DNA of 64,000 bases from Cohnella rhizoplanae (GCF_948329515.1 NZ_CAOJCN010000019.1:1-64000); one strand, 5' to 3'; counted from the first letter of the stretch, positions 1 through 8,542 are shown. A program made the numbers and translations. The notes: generated from the sequence alone by a model not told the origin.

Positions 1-17
1 TTTAACGCTCGATGTTC

Positions 18-32
18 AGTTTTCAAGGAGCA
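18..32 (-). promoter_or_regulatory. boxA-like element of an rRNA operon leader
   Basis: On the minus strand this reads TGCTCCTTGAAAACT, which closely resembles the boxA antitermination element found in Bacillales rRNA leaders and spacers just before 16S or 23S RNA. It lies about 50 nt downstream of the promoter at 88-117 and points off the left edge. B. subtilis also has an rRNA operon downstream of lysS. The 16S gene itself is not in the window, so this is inferred from the leader alone. Confidence 0.6.
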
Positions 33-87
33 ATCTCGTCTTCGCTCTCGGCCTCTTGCTCGGCGGCCTCTCAGCGGCGACTTGAAT

Positions 88-117
88 AATATATCACAGA
101 CGCCTAGAGGAATGCAA
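88..117 (-). promoter_or_regulatory. Probable rRNA operon promoter
   Basis: Minus-strand reading gives a -35 of TTGCAT (112-117), an 18-bp spacer and a -10 of TATATT (88-93). An A/T-rich stretch immediately upstream (about 121-150) could serve as an UP element, typical of strong rRNA promoters. Transcription would start near position 81 and run left through the boxA-like sequence. The lysS terminator at 203-233 separates it from lysS. Confidence 0.55.
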
Positions 118-202
118 CACTTTTTTATAATCTATTTTAAAAGCTATGCATGCTTACCCGGCTCGTCTAGAAAGCAGGCTCGCAAGTGCGTTTCATAGGA
201 AT

Positions 203-233
203 AAGAAAACCGACTGCCCTCACGGACAGTCGG
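203..233 (-). terminator. Intrinsic terminator after lysS
   Basis: A 10-bp stem (210-219 with 224-233, one G-U pair, loop of 4) is followed on the minus strand by a TTTTCTT tract. It lies 21 nt past the lysS stop codon. Confidence 0.8.
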
Positions 234-254
234 CTCAATGCCTCCATCTACATT

Positions 255-1775
255 CTATTCGCCGCGCATATGCGGGAACAGCAGCACGTCGCGGATGGAC
301 GGCGCGTCGGTCAGCAGCATGATCAGGCGATCGATGCCGATGCCGAGTCCGCCCGTCGGCGGCAGGCCGTACTCCAGCGCGCGGATGAAGTCCTCATCCA
401 GATCCTGCGCCTCGTCGTTGCCCGCTTCCTTCTCCACCAGCTGCGCCTCGAAGCGCTGACGCTGGTCGATCGGATCGTTCAGCTCGGTAAAGGCGTTGGC
501 ATGCTCGCGCGCGACGATGAACAGCTCGAAGCGGTCGGTGAAGCGCGGATCCTCCGCATTCTTCTTGGCCAGCGGCGAAATGGCCACCGGGTGTCCGGTC
601 ACGAAGGTAGGCTGGATCAGCGTGTGCTCAACGAACGTCTCGAAGAAGGCATTCACGATATGGCCGAACGTCATGTGCGGCTCGACCGGCACCTTGTGCT
701 CCTTGGCCAGACGGTGCGCTTCTTCGTCGCTTATGTCGGCCGTGAAGTCGATGCCTACGGCCTTCTGGATCAGCGAGGTCATGGACTCACGGCGCCACGG
801 CGCGGACAGGTTAACCTCCTGCCCTTGATAGACGATCTGCGTCGTGCCCAGCACTTCCTCCGCGAGATGGACGACCAGTTCCTCCGTCAGCTTCATGATA
901 TCCTTGTAATCCGCATAAGCTTCATACAGCTCGAGCATGGTGAATTCCGGATTGTGGCGCGTCGACATGCCTTCGTTGCGATAGACCCGGCCGATCTCGT
1001 ATACCTTCTCCAGACCGCCGACGATAAGCCTCTTCAGGTGAAGTTCGATCGCGATCCGCATATACAGCTGCATGTCCAGCGCATTGTGGTGCGTAATAAA
1101 CGGCTTGGCCGCGGCGCCGCCGGCGATGGCATGGAGCGTAGGCGTCTCGACCTCGAGGTATCCGCGCCCGTCCAGATAACGGCGCATCGACTGAATGATG
1201 CGCGAGCGCGTGATGAACGTCTTTTGAACGTCCGGGCTCACGATCAGATCTACGTAGCGCTGGCGGTAGCGCGTCTCTACGTCCTTAAGGCCATGGAACT
1301 TGTCCGGCAATGGAAGCAGCGACTTCGTAAGCACCGTTAGTCCCGATACCTTAATTGAAGTCTCGCCTGTACGTGTCTTGAATACGGTGCCCTTGACGCC
1401 GATGACGTCGCCGATGTCCAGGATACCGAACGCTTTGTACTCATCCTCGGATACCGAGTCCTGCCGCACGTAGATCTGAATCTTGCCGCTCAGATCCTGA
1501 ATGTGCGCGAAGGAGGCCTTGCCCATCGAACGCTTCTGCATGATGCGGCCCGCCACGCTGACTTCCTCGGCAAGCTCGTCCAACTCTTCGGTCGACTTGG
1601 CGTCGAGGCGCGCGAGGATGTCGCCCGCCTGGGCCGTACGGTCGAACTTGGTCCCGAACGGGTCGATCCCCAGCTTGCGAAGTTCGTCCAGCTTGCCGCG
1701 GCGGATCTGCAGCATCTCGCTGAGTTCGGCGGCGGTAGGTTCCGCGCCTGCCTGTTGTTCCATATCTTGACTCAT
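255..1775 (-). CDS. lysS: Lysyl-tRNA synthetase, class II
   Basis: Charges tRNA-Lys with lysine in the cytoplasm. The 506-residue product has the usual length for bacterial LysS: an N-terminal OB-fold anticodon-binding domain (about residues 75-155), a class II motif 2 (arginine-containing stretch ending RHNPEF, about 263-278) and a motif 3 with GIGIDRL near residue 480. I chose the ATG at 1775 because an AAGGAAAGG ribosome site lies 9 nt upstream; a GTG three codons earlier overlaps that site. It is the last gene of the conserved folate-greA-lysS block and is followed by its own terminator and then an rRNA-type promoter. Identification is firm. Confidence 0.97.
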   Translation of the reverse strand: MSQDMEQQAGAEPTAAELSEMLQIRRGKLDELRKLGIDPFGTKFDRTAQAGDILARLDAKSTEELDELAEEVSVAGRIMQKRSMGKASFAHIQDLSGKIQIYVRQDSVSEDEYKAFGILDIGDVIGVKGTVFKTRTGETSIKVSGLTVLTKSLLPLPDKFHGLKDVETRYRQRYVDLIVSPDVQKTFITRSRIIQSMRRYLDGRGYLEVETPTLHAIAGGAAAKPFITHHNALDMQLYMRIAIELHLKRLIVGGLEKVYEIGRVYRNEGMSTRHNPEFTMLELYEAYADYKDIMKLTEELVVHLAEEVLGTTQIVYQGQEVNLSAPWRRESMTSLIQKAVGIDFTADISDEEAHRLAKEHKVPVEPHMTFGHIVNAFFETFVEHTLIQPTFVTGHPVAISPLAKKNAEDPRFTDRFELFIVAREHANAFTELNDPIDQRQRFEAQLVEKEAGNDEAQDLDEDFIRALEYGLPPTGGLGIGIDRLIMLLTDAPSIRDVLLFPHMRGE

Positions 1776-1832
1776 GGTGTACACCCTTTCCTTACTTCAA
1801 TCCGTTCGTGCACGGACCACCCCTCTTCGTTC

Positions 1833-1861
1833 AAAAAAGCTCCCGCTATCGGAAGCTTTTT
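1833..1861 (-). terminator. Intrinsic terminator between greA and lysS
   Basis: On the minus strand AAAAAGCTTCC and GGGAGCTTTTTT form an 11-bp stem (one G-U pair) around a six-base loop and end in a T-run. It follows greA and precedes lysS, so lysS is either expressed by readthrough or from a promoter between 1776 and 1832 that I could not identify. Confidence 0.8.
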
Positions 1862-1914
1862 CGTTCTTCGCAGATGGCCTGAACGCTCGCCCGGCACGAA
1901 GCCGGCGGAAGCGA

Positions 1915-2391
1915 TTACCTTTTGATATCGACGATCTTGTATTGGATGATGCCCGCGGGGACGCTGACTTCGACGGTCGTGCCCTTGCTCTTGCCGATGA
2001 TGGCGCGCCCGACGGGGCTCTCGTTGGAGATCTTGTTCTTCAGCGGATCGGATTCGGCCGTGCCGACGATCGTGTATTCAAGCGTTTCGTTAAACTCGAG
2101 ATCCTCGACGACGACGGTGGAGCCGATGCTGACCGTGCTCAGGTCGATCTCGTCGTTGTTGATGATCCGGGCGTTGCGCAGCATCTTCTCCAGCGTGAGG
2201 ATGCGGCCTTCAATGAATGCCTGTTCGTTCTTGGCATCTTCGTATTCCGAGTTTTCGCTGATGTCGCCGTAACCGATTGCAACCTTAATCCGCTCAGCAA
2301 CTTCGCGGCGCTTGACGGACTTCAGGTTCTCCAGTTCCTCTTCGAGCTTCTTGAGCCCGTCCGGGGTCAGAAGCACTTCTTTTTCGCTCAT
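1915..2391 (-). CDS. greA: Transcription elongation factor GreA
   Basis: Rescues backtracked RNA polymerase by inserting its coiled coil into the secondary channel and stimulating transcript cleavage. At 158 residues it has standard length. The N-terminal helical hairpin carries the conserved tip sequence ISENSEYEDAKNEQ near residues 43-58, and the C-terminal half is FKBP-like. It is preceded by a near-perfect sigma-A promoter (2581-2609) and a leader of about 180 nt. Position before lysS is usual for Paenibacillaceae but differs from B. subtilis, where greA lies elsewhere. Confidence 0.96.
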   Translation of the reverse strand: MSEKEVLLTPDGLKKLEEELENLKSVKRREVAERIKVAIGYGDISENSEYEDAKNEQAFIEGRILTLEKMLRNARIINNDEIDLSTVSIGSTVVVEDLEFNETLEYTIVGTAESDPLKNKISNESPVGRAIIGKSKGTTVEVSVPAGIIQYKIVDIKR

Positions 2392-2456
2392 CTCACCGAT
2401 CTCCTGTCGAAGATATGATATCCATGCCGGGCATGAAGGCTTGCTAGCGGAGGCAG

Positions 2457-2475
2457 CGCCGCGAATAGCGCGGCG
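2457..2475 (-). other. Hairpin in the greA 5' leader
   Basis: Within the roughly 180-nt leader between the greA promoter and its start codon, CGCCGCG and CGCGGCG pair around a 5-nt loop. A second small dyad (CATGCC/GGCATG) lies at 2423-2435. There is no T-run, so these are not terminators; a role in mRNA stability or translation is possible but not shown. Confidence 0.35.
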
Positions 2476-2580
2476 GGACGCACACCTTGAATACAGTTAT
2501 ATGGCGAATTGCCGCCGACATGACTGGGAAAGTCCCGGCCAGCCGCGGCAATCTCGACCGTCTTGCGAATATTGCTTTGA

Positions 2581-2609
2581 ATTATATTTCAACCCCTATT
2601 AAATGTCAA
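2581..2609 (-). promoter_or_regulatory. Consensus sigma-A promoter of greA
   Basis: The minus strand has TTGACA (2604-2609), a 17-bp spacer and TATAAT (2581-2586), a perfect match to the vegetative consensus. It begins 22 nt after the dusB stop, with no terminator between, so greA can be transcribed both from here and from the folate operon. Confidence 0.85.
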
Positions 2610-2631
2610 TTGACAGGGAGCTGGCCCCGAA

Positions 2632-3651
2632 TCAATGGACGACCGCGGGTCCTTCCTCGGTCTGCGCGGAGACGTCGAGGTCGGCCAGCGACTCCACGTA
2701 TTCGTCGAGTCGGCGGGCGACGTCGGCGCGACGCGTCATCTCCATAATCTCGTTTTTGACGTGCGCGGCGTCCGGCAGCCCCTTGAGGTACCATGCCAGA
2801 TGCTTGCGCATCTCGCGTACCGCCTGCCCCTCGCCCTTAAGGTTGATCAGGCGGTCCATGTGCAGCATCGCGATGCGCATCTTCTCCGAAGGCTCCGGCT
2901 CCGGGAGCTTCTCCCCCGTGGTCAGATAATGGACGGTCCGGTAGAGCATCCACGGATTGCCAAGCGCGCCGCGGCCGATCATGACGCCGTCTACGCCGGT
3001 ATGCGCGAGCATGCGCTCCGCGTCCTCGGGCGAGAATACGTCCCCGTTACCGATCACCGGTATGGATACGGCCTCTTTAACGTCCTTTATAATATCCCAG
3101 TTCGCGTGGCCGGTATACAATTGCTCCCTGGTGCGCCCGTGCACGCTGACGGCCGCGCCGCCGGCGCGCTCGACCGCGCGCGCGTTCTCCACCGCGTAGA
3201 TATGCTCGTCGTCCCAGCCGATGCGCATCTTGACCGTCACGGGCTTCTCCGCCGCATCGACCGCGTAGGAGACCATCTCGTAAATCTTGGCCGGATCGAG
3301 CAGCCACCTGGCGCCCGCGTCGCACTTCGTGACCTTTGGCACGGGACAGCCCATGTTGATGTCGATGATATCGGCGTTCGTGTTCTTGTCGACGAACTTG
3401 ACCGCCTCGACAAGCGACTCGCGGTCGCCGCCGAATATCTGCAGGCTGAGCGGTTTCTCCCGCTCGTCGACGAACAGCATCTCCAGCGTCCGCCGGTTGC
3501 CGTGCAGGATGGCCTTGTCGCTGACCATCTCCGCGCACACAAGACCGCAGCCGAATTCCTTGGCGATCAGCCGAAAAGCCGGGTTGCAAACGCCGGCCAT
3601 CGGCGCCAGCACCACGTTGTTATTCATCTCCACATTGCCGATCTTCAGCAT
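2632..3651 (-). CDS. dusB: tRNA-dihydrouridine synthase B
   Basis: FMN-dependent enzyme that reduces specific uridines in the tRNA D-loop to dihydrouridine. The 339-residue product is a TIM barrel with the Dus signature NMGCPVPKVTKCDAG, whose catalytic cysteine is residue 102, plus the N-terminal LAPMAG motif and the GRGALGNPW phosphate-binding region. The start at 3651 has a strong AGGAGGGGG ribosome site; the reading frame is open further upstream but that part overlaps folK. It corresponds to B. subtilis yacF, in the same place at the end of the folate operon. Its first 32 nt overlap the 3' end of folK in another frame, which suggests translational coupling. Confidence 0.95.
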   Translation of the reverse strand: MLKIGNVEMNNNVVLAPMAGVCNPAFRLIAKEFGCGLVCAEMVSDKAILHGNRRTLEMLFVDEREKPLSLQIFGGDRESLVEAVKFVDKNTNADIIDINMGCPVPKVTKCDAGARWLLDPAKIYEMVSYAVDAAEKPVTVKMRIGWDDEHIYAVENARAVERAGGAAVSVHGRTREQLYTGHANWDIIKDVKEAVSIPVIGNGDVFSPEDAERMLAHTGVDGVMIGRGALGNPWMLYRTVHYLTTGEKLPEPEPSEKMRIAMLHMDRLINLKGEGQAVREMRKHLAWYLKGLPDAAHVKNEIMEMTRRADVARRLDEYVESLADLDVSAQTEEGPAVVH

Positions 3652-4168
3652 GTGATTCCCCCTCCTTGGGGCCGCGCGGCTCCGAATCCGGACCCAGGCG
3701 GCGTATGCCTTCCCTCTCGAGCGCAGCCGGCGCGATCTGCGCTTCCCAGGGGAAGACTTCGCCGGGCGTCCACACGTCACGCAGCGGCGCAAGCACGAAC
3801 GCCCGCTCCCCCATGCGGGGGTGCGGGAGCGTCAGCTCGTCCGTCTGGAGCGTCTCGTCCTCGTACAGCAGCAGATCCAGGTCGATGATCCGGGGCCCCC
3901 AGCGGAACTCGCGGACCCGGCCCATCGCGAGCTCCAGCGCGAGCAGTTCTCGCAGCAGGCCGAGCGGCGGCAGGCTCGTCGCAAGAGCCGCCGCCATATT
4001 GATAAAATTAGGCTGGTCCGTATAGCCGACCGGCGCGGTCTCGTACATGGCGGATACGCGCTCGACGCGGATGCCGGGCATGCCGCCGAGTCGCGAGAGC
4101 GCCTCCGACAGCGTCCGCTCCCGGTCGCCGAGATTGGCGCCGAGCGCCACATAAGCCAGCTTCATCAT
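3620..4168 (-). CDS. folK: 6-hydroxymethyl-7,8-dihydropterin pyrophosphokinase (HPPK)
   Basis: Transfers pyrophosphate from ATP to 6-hydroxymethyl-dihydropterin, the step before FolP in folate synthesis. The 182 residues include the N-terminal ALGANLGDR motif (8-16) and the signature RWGPRIIDLDLLLYED (about 89-104) that binds Mg-ATP and pterin. It is slightly longer than the usual 160-170 residues because of a charged C-terminal tail that runs into the dusB start. In B. subtilis a small Xre-like gene (yazB) lies between folK and dusB; here there is no room for it. Confidence 0.95.
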   Translation of the reverse strand: MMKLAYVALGANLGDRERTLSEALSRLGGMPGIRVERVSAMYETAPVGYTDQPNFINMAAALATSLPPLGLLRELLALELAMGRVREFRWGPRIIDLDLLLYEDETLQTDELTLPHPRMGERAFVLAPLRDVWTPGEVFPWEAQIAPAALEREGIRRLGPDSEPRGPKEGESHAEDRQCGDE

Positions 4169-4212
4169 GCTTCAGTCCTTCTATACCTCCGGGCGAGGCC
4201 GCCCGCGATCGG

Positions 4213-4572
4213 TCATCTGGCGCGCGTCAGCTCAACCGTGACGCCGTCGAACGTAATGTCGAACGGCGGGTTGGGCTTGGTCACCCCGACCGTGACTTCA
4301 TGGATAATAGTATACGTACCGAGTACCGCCGTTGCAATGGTCGCCGCGAGCTTCTCGATGAGCTTTACTGGCGGCCCTTCCACGATTTCCTTGATCAGCG
4401 CGTGCACTTCGGCATAGTTCACCGTGTCGGCCACGTCGTCGCTCTCCGCCGCGCGGCTCAGATCGATCTTCATGTCCAGATCCACGTAGTACTTCTGGCC
4501 GAGCTTGTTCTCTTCCGGATAAACGCCGTGATAACCGTAGAAAACCATTCGCTTCAGCTTCATCCTATCCAT
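4213..4572 (-). CDS. folB: Dihydroneopterin aldolase
   Basis: Converts dihydroneopterin to 6-hydroxymethyl-dihydropterin and glycolaldehyde, just upstream of FolK in the pathway. The 119-residue product has family length and the typical FYGYHGVYPEENKLGQ segment (residues 11-26) with the conserved glutamate, and VTKPNPPF with the catalytic lysine near residue 98. A GGAG ribosome site lies 10 nt before the ATG. It sits 7 nt after folP and 44 nt before folK. Confidence 0.95.
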   Translation of the reverse strand: MDRMKLKRMVFYGYHGVYPEENKLGQKYYVDLDMKIDLSRAAESDDVADTVNYAEVHALIKEIVEGPPVKLIEKLAATIATAVLGTYTIIHEVTVGVTKPNPPFDITFDGVTVELTRAR

Positions 4573-4579
4573 TTGTCGG

Positions 4580-5434
4580 TCACTCCTCCGTCTTCGCTTG
4601 GCGGTATACGATCGCGTCCGTCATCGCCGCGACCCGCTTCATGGCTCGCACGTCGTGGACGCGCACGATCTGGCAGCCCTGCGCGATACCGAGCGCCGTC
4701 GTCGCGCCGGTGCCTTCGACTACGTCTCCGGCGGGCAGGTCCAGTGTCCTGCGGATAAACGTCTTCCGCGAAGTCGCCAGCAGAACGGGATAGCCGAGCG
4801 CGTTCAGCTCGCCGAGCCGTCCCATCAGCTCGAGGTTTTCTTCGTAATCCTTGGCGAATCCGATGCCCGGATCCAGCCAGATCCGGTCGTCCGCGATGCC
4901 CGCAGCCTGCGCAAGAGCGACGCTCTCCCGCAGGTCTGCGGCCACGTCCGGCACGAAGTCCCGGTAATCTCGCTGCGCGCGATTGTGCATCAGGATGATC
5001 GGGACCTGCGCGTCGGCCGCCACGCGCGCCATGCGGGGGTCGTGCTTAAGACCCCAGATATCGTTTAAAATGTGGGCGCCTGCCCTCAGCGCCAGCTCCG
5101 CGGTCTCCGGCCTGTACGTATCGACGCTGATCGGCAGCCGAACCGTCCTGCGCAAGGCTTCGATGACCGGGAGAATCCTGCGCTGTTCTTCCTCGGCGGT
5201 GACGGGTTCGTGTCCCGGTCTCGTCGACTCGCCGCCGACGTCGATCAGGTCCGCGCCTTCCTCGGCCATCTCCGCCGCGCGGCGGACCGCCGTTTCGACC
5301 GAATCGAACTGCCCTCCGTCCGAGAACGAGTCCGGCGTTACGTTCAATATGCCCATGACAAGCGTCCGTTGGCCTAGCGAGAGCTCCAGGCCGTCCGCGA
5401 AGCGGTAGCGTCTATGGTAAATGACGGGATTCAT
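4580..5434 (-). CDS. folP: Dihydropteroate synthase
   Basis: Condenses 6-hydroxymethyl-dihydropterin pyrophosphate with p-aminobenzoate; the sulfonamide target. The 284-residue TIM barrel carries both family signatures: MGILNVTPDSFSDGG (27-41) and DVGGESTRPG (65-74). The start codon overlaps the pabC stop in an ATGA arrangement, showing translational coupling. It corresponds to B. subtilis sul at the same place in the operon. Confidence 0.96.
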   Translation of the reverse strand: MNPVIYHRRYRFADGLELSLGQRTLVMGILNVTPDSFSDGGQFDSVETAVRRAAEMAEEGADLIDVGGESTRPGHEPVTAEEEQRRILPVIEALRRTVRLPISVDTYRPETAELALRAGAHILNDIWGLKHDPRMARVAADAQVPIILMHNRAQRDYRDFVPDVAADLRESVALAQAAGIADDRIWLDPGIGFAKDYEENLELMGRLGELNALGYPVLLATSRKTFIRRTLDLPAGDVVEGTGATTALGIAQGCQIVRVHDVRAMKRVAAMTDAIVYRQAKTEE

Positions 5435-6351
5435 GCTTCATCGCCTTTCTCCGCGGCGGCGCGGTAGGCCGCCATCAGCCTGCGGGTCCATGGGCCCGGA
5501 GTTGCGGAAGCCTCCCCGCGGCCCGCGTCCGCGGCTGTCGAATCCCCGCGAACAAGCGTCCCGTCCGATGCCTCCAGCCGGATGACCGGCACAATCTCCT
5601 GAATCGAGTTCGTGACGAACCATTCGTCGGCCTGCGCCAGCTCGTCCCACCGATAACGGTCCTCGCGGCATACGATGCCCTGCCGCCTTGCCAGATCCAG
5701 CACGAAGCTCCGCGTGACGCCGGCGAGCGGACCCGTGTCGAGGGACGGCGTGTGCAGCTCTCCGTCGCGAATCCAGAACACGTTGCTCACCAGACCTTCG
5801 ACGACCTCGTCTCGCTCATTTAGAAACACGCCTTCCGTGGTGCCGGCTGCGCGCCCGGCCTGAAGCTCCCGCTTCGCCGCGATATTGTTCATATAGTGGA
5901 ACGACTTGAGCCGGAGCTCCCCGATCTCCGGCCTGGAGCGCCGGAGACGCAGCAGGCGCAGCGCCTTGCCGGGCCGCGTCGCGGGGTCGTCCGGCGCGAG
6001 CGGCTTGGCGTAGACGATCTCGCGCGGACGGTCGTACTCGCCCGAAGGCAGGCCGACCTCGCCGCTGCCGGCGGATACCGACCAGCGGATATAGGCATCG
6101 GCGAGGCCGCCGGCCTCCAGCAGCCGCGCCACGCCGGCCGCCATCGCATCCGGGTCCGGCCTGTACGCGATGCCGAGGGCTGCGCAGCCCTCGGCCAGCC
6201 GCTCCGCGTGCTTGCGCAGCAGCCAGGGTCGCCCGCCGTACGTACGGAAGGTCTCGAACAGGCCCATCCCATACAGGAAGCCGTGATCGTAGACTGAGAT
6301 CACGGCTTCCCGGCTGTCCTTCAATTGTCCGTCCAGCAGCAGCGGCTTCAT
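5431..6351 (-). CDS. pabC: Aminodeoxychorismate lyase, PLP-dependent
   Basis: Splits 4-amino-4-deoxychorismate into p-aminobenzoate and pyruvate. The 306-residue protein is a fold-type IV PLP enzyme: DHGFLYGMGLFETFRTYGG near residues 22-40 and the PLP lysine in ELRLKSFHYMNN (K149). I placed the start at 6351 because it overlaps the pabA stop by 4 nt; the frame stays open upstream but lies inside pabA. Branched-chain aminotransferases share the fold, but the operon settles the assignment. Confidence 0.93.
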   Translation of the reverse strand: MKPLLLDGQLKDSREAVISVYDHGFLYGMGLFETFRTYGGRPWLLRKHAERLAEGCAALGIAYRPDPDAMAAGVARLLEAGGLADAYIRWSVSAGSGEVGLPSGEYDRPREIVYAKPLAPDDPATRPGKALRLLRLRRSRPEIGELRLKSFHYMNNIAAKRELQAGRAAGTTEGVFLNERDEVVEGLVSNVFWIRDGELHTPSLDTGPLAGVTRSFVLDLARRQGIVCREDRYRWDELAQADEWFVTNSIQEIVPVIRLEASDGTLVRGDSTAADAGRGEASATPGPWTRRLMAAYRAAAEKGDEA

Positions 6352-6926
6352 TGCCGCAGGCCCGACTTGTAGTTCAGGAAGTTCTGCAGCAGCGTGCGGC
6401 CGTGGTCGGTCATGATCGACTCGGGGTGGAACTGCACGCCCTCCACGACGTACTCCTTGTGCCGCAGCGCCATGATCTCGCCGTCCGTCTCCGCGCTGAT
6501 CTCCAGGCAGTCCGGCAGCGTGTCCCGCTTCACGATGAGCGAGTGATAGCGCGTCGCGGTGAACGGCGACGGCACGCCCTCGAAGATCGTGCGGCCGTCG
6601 TGCGCCATCTCGCTCGTCTTGCCGTGCATGAGCTGCGGCGCGCGCACGACGTCGCCGCCGAAGGCCTGTCCGATCGACTGGTGCCCGAGGCACACGCCGA
6701 AGATCGGGATCTCGCCCTTGAAGCGGTCGATCAAGGCTAGGCTGACGCCCGCCTCGTTCGGCGTGCAGGGCCCCGGCGAGATCAGAATATGGTCGGGCTT
6801 AAGCGCCGCGATGCCGTCCAGATCGATCTCGTCGTTGCGCTTCACGACGATGTCCTGGCCGAGCTCGCCAAGATACTGAACCAGGTTATAAGTAAACGAA
6901 TCGTAATTGTCGATGACCAGAATCAT
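6348..6926 (-). CDS. pabA: Glutamine amidotransferase subunit of aminodeoxychorismate/anthranilate synthase
   Basis: Supplies ammonia from glutamine to PabB. The 192-residue class I glutamine amidotransferase has the nucleophile in GVCLGHQ (C79) and the histidine/glutamate of the triad in GVQFHPES (about H167, E169). The start at 6926 overlaps the pabB stop by 4 nt. In B. subtilis the homologous subunit serves both folate and tryptophan synthesis; no trp genes are seen here, so such sharing is only an inference. Confidence 0.94.
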   Translation of the reverse strand: MILVIDNYDSFTYNLVQYLGELGQDIVVKRNDEIDLDGIAALKPDHILISPGPCTPNEAGVSLALIDRFKGEIPIFGVCLGHQSIGQAFGGDVVRAPQLMHGKTSEMAHDGRTIFEGVPSPFTATRYHSLIVKRDTLPDCLEISAETDGEIMALRHKEYVVEGVQFHPESIMTDHGRTLLQNFLNYKSGLRQ

Positions 6927-8542
6927 GCCCAGTCCCCCTTCGCGTCGGCCTTCGTCCCGTCCGGGCTGAGCCGCTCCCCGTACTGTACCGCCTTCCAGAG
7001 CGCCTTGGCCTTGTGCAGGCACTCGTAGAACTCCCGCTCGGGATCGGAGTCGATGACGATGCCGGCGCCGGCCTGGATATGACATAGGCCGTCCTTCGCC
7101 ACCATCGTACGGATAACTATATTAAATTCCATATTTCCCGCATAGTCAATCCATCCGATTGAGCCGGTATAAGCCCCTCTACGTACGGGCTCGAGCTCCT
7201 CGATGATCTCCATCGTGCGGATCTTGGGCGCGCCGGTGATCGTGCCGCCGGGAAAGGACGCCGCCAGCACGTCAAGACTGTCCTTGTCCGGCGCCACGCG
7301 ACCCTCGACCTGGGATACGAGATGCATCACGTGCGAGTAGCGCTCGATCGTCATCAGCTCCGGCACGTGCACCGAGCCGTAAGCCGAGACGCGGCCCAGA
7401 TCGTTGCGCGCCAGGTCGACGAGCATGATGTGCTCCGCCCGCTCCTTGACGCTCGCCAGCAGCTCGTCCGCCATCGCGGCGTCCTCCTCCGGCGTGCGCC
7501 CGCGTCTGCGCGTGCCCGCGATCGGACGCATGCTCACGCGCTCGCCCTGGCGCTTGACCAGGAGCTCCGGCGACGCCGACACGAGGCTGAAGCCCGGCAG
7601 CCGCAGCAGACCCATATAAGGCGAAGGATTAATGAGGCGGAGCCACTCGTAGAGCGCCTCCGGGCTTGCCGTGACGGGCATCGTCTGCCGCAGGGACAGG
7701 TTCACCTGGAAGACGTCGCCCTGGCCGATGTACTGCTGGATCCGCCGCACGGCCCGCTCGAACGCTTCCTTGGAAAAGGAGGTCCGCAGCCCGCGCGCGA
7801 ACGCCTCCACGTCTAGCGCCAGCCCCTCCTCCGCAAGCAGCCCGCGCGCGGACGCCAGGGCCGATGCCGCCTCGGGCGCCGTGGCCGCCGCCACGATCGC
7901 GTCCCAGTCGGCCTTCATGCGCGCCGCGCACGCGCCTGCCGCGTCGTATGCGGCCGCGAGCTCCGCGTCGCTAGGCGCAATGCCCGGGTCGGCGTGGACG
8001 GCGAGGTACAGCTCGCCCGCCTCGTGATCGACGATCCAGAGCTCGTCGATCAGCAGAAAGACATAATCCGGCAGCCCGAGCTCGTCCGCCGCCGTCTGCG
8101 GCAGCCGCTCCAGCGAGCGCGCGACATCGTAGCTCCAGTACCCGACGGCGCCGCCGATGAACATCGGCAGCCCCGTGTCCGCGGGCGCGCGATAGCGGCG
8201 CATGATCTCGCGCACGACCGAGACCGGATCGCCGCTCAGCCGCTCGGCGGCCTGACCGGGGCCGTCCCCGCCGCAGCGCAGCAGCTCGGCTTGGTCGCCC
8301 CGGCCAGTCAGCACTGCGCTCGGCCGAATGCCGAGGAACGTGTATCGGCCGCCTTTGCCGCTCTCGAGCACGAAGGCGCTGTCGCCGGACCGCTCCCAAG
8401 CGCCGCGCCAGAGCGGCACCCGGTCTTCGCCGGGTTGCAGCCGGTGCCGCTCTACGTACGGAAGCCGGCTGTACGGTTCGTTGTCAGCGGAGCCGCGATT
8501 TGCCCACTTCAGCCATTGCTCCAGCGTCATGCATCTATTCAA
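6923..8542 (-). CDS. pabB: Aminodeoxychorismate synthase component I (PabB/TrpE family)
   Basis: Aminates chorismate with ammonia from PabA. The C-terminal chorismate-binding domain shows PIAGTRRRGR, DLARNDLGRV and the FPGGTITGAPK loop with EELEPVRRGAYTG. The motif has Ala where E. coli PabB has a Lys (PIKGT), so the enzyme belongs to the Ala type also seen in TrpE; the folate context still argues for PabB. Start choice is uncertain: the TTG at 8542 has AGGAGG 11 nt upstream and gives 539 residues, whereas an ATG at 8530 is four codons later. It is the first gene of the folate operon. Confidence 0.88.
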   Translation of the reverse strand: MNRCMTLEQWLKWANRGSADNEPYSRLPYVERHRLQPGEDRVPLWRGAWERSGDSAFVLESGKGGRYTFLGIRPSAVLTGRGDQAELLRCGGDGPGQAAERLSGDPVSVVREIMRRYRAPADTGLPMFIGGAVGYWSYDVARSLERLPQTAADELGLPDYVFLLIDELWIVDHEAGELYLAVHADPGIAPSDAELAAAYDAAGACAARMKADWDAIVAAATAPEAASALASARGLLAEEGLALDVEAFARGLRTSFSKEAFERAVRRIQQYIGQGDVFQVNLSLRQTMPVTASPEALYEWLRLINPSPYMGLLRLPGFSLVSASPELLVKRQGERVSMRPIAGTRRRGRTPEEDAAMADELLASVKERAEHIMLVDLARNDLGRVSAYGSVHVPELMTIERYSHVMHLVSQVEGRVAPDKDSLDVLAASFPGGTITGAPKIRTMEIIEELEPVRRGAYTGSIGWIDYAGNMEFNIVIRTMVAKDGLCHIQAGAGIVIDSDPEREFYECLHKAKALWKAVQYGERLSPDGTKADAKGDWA

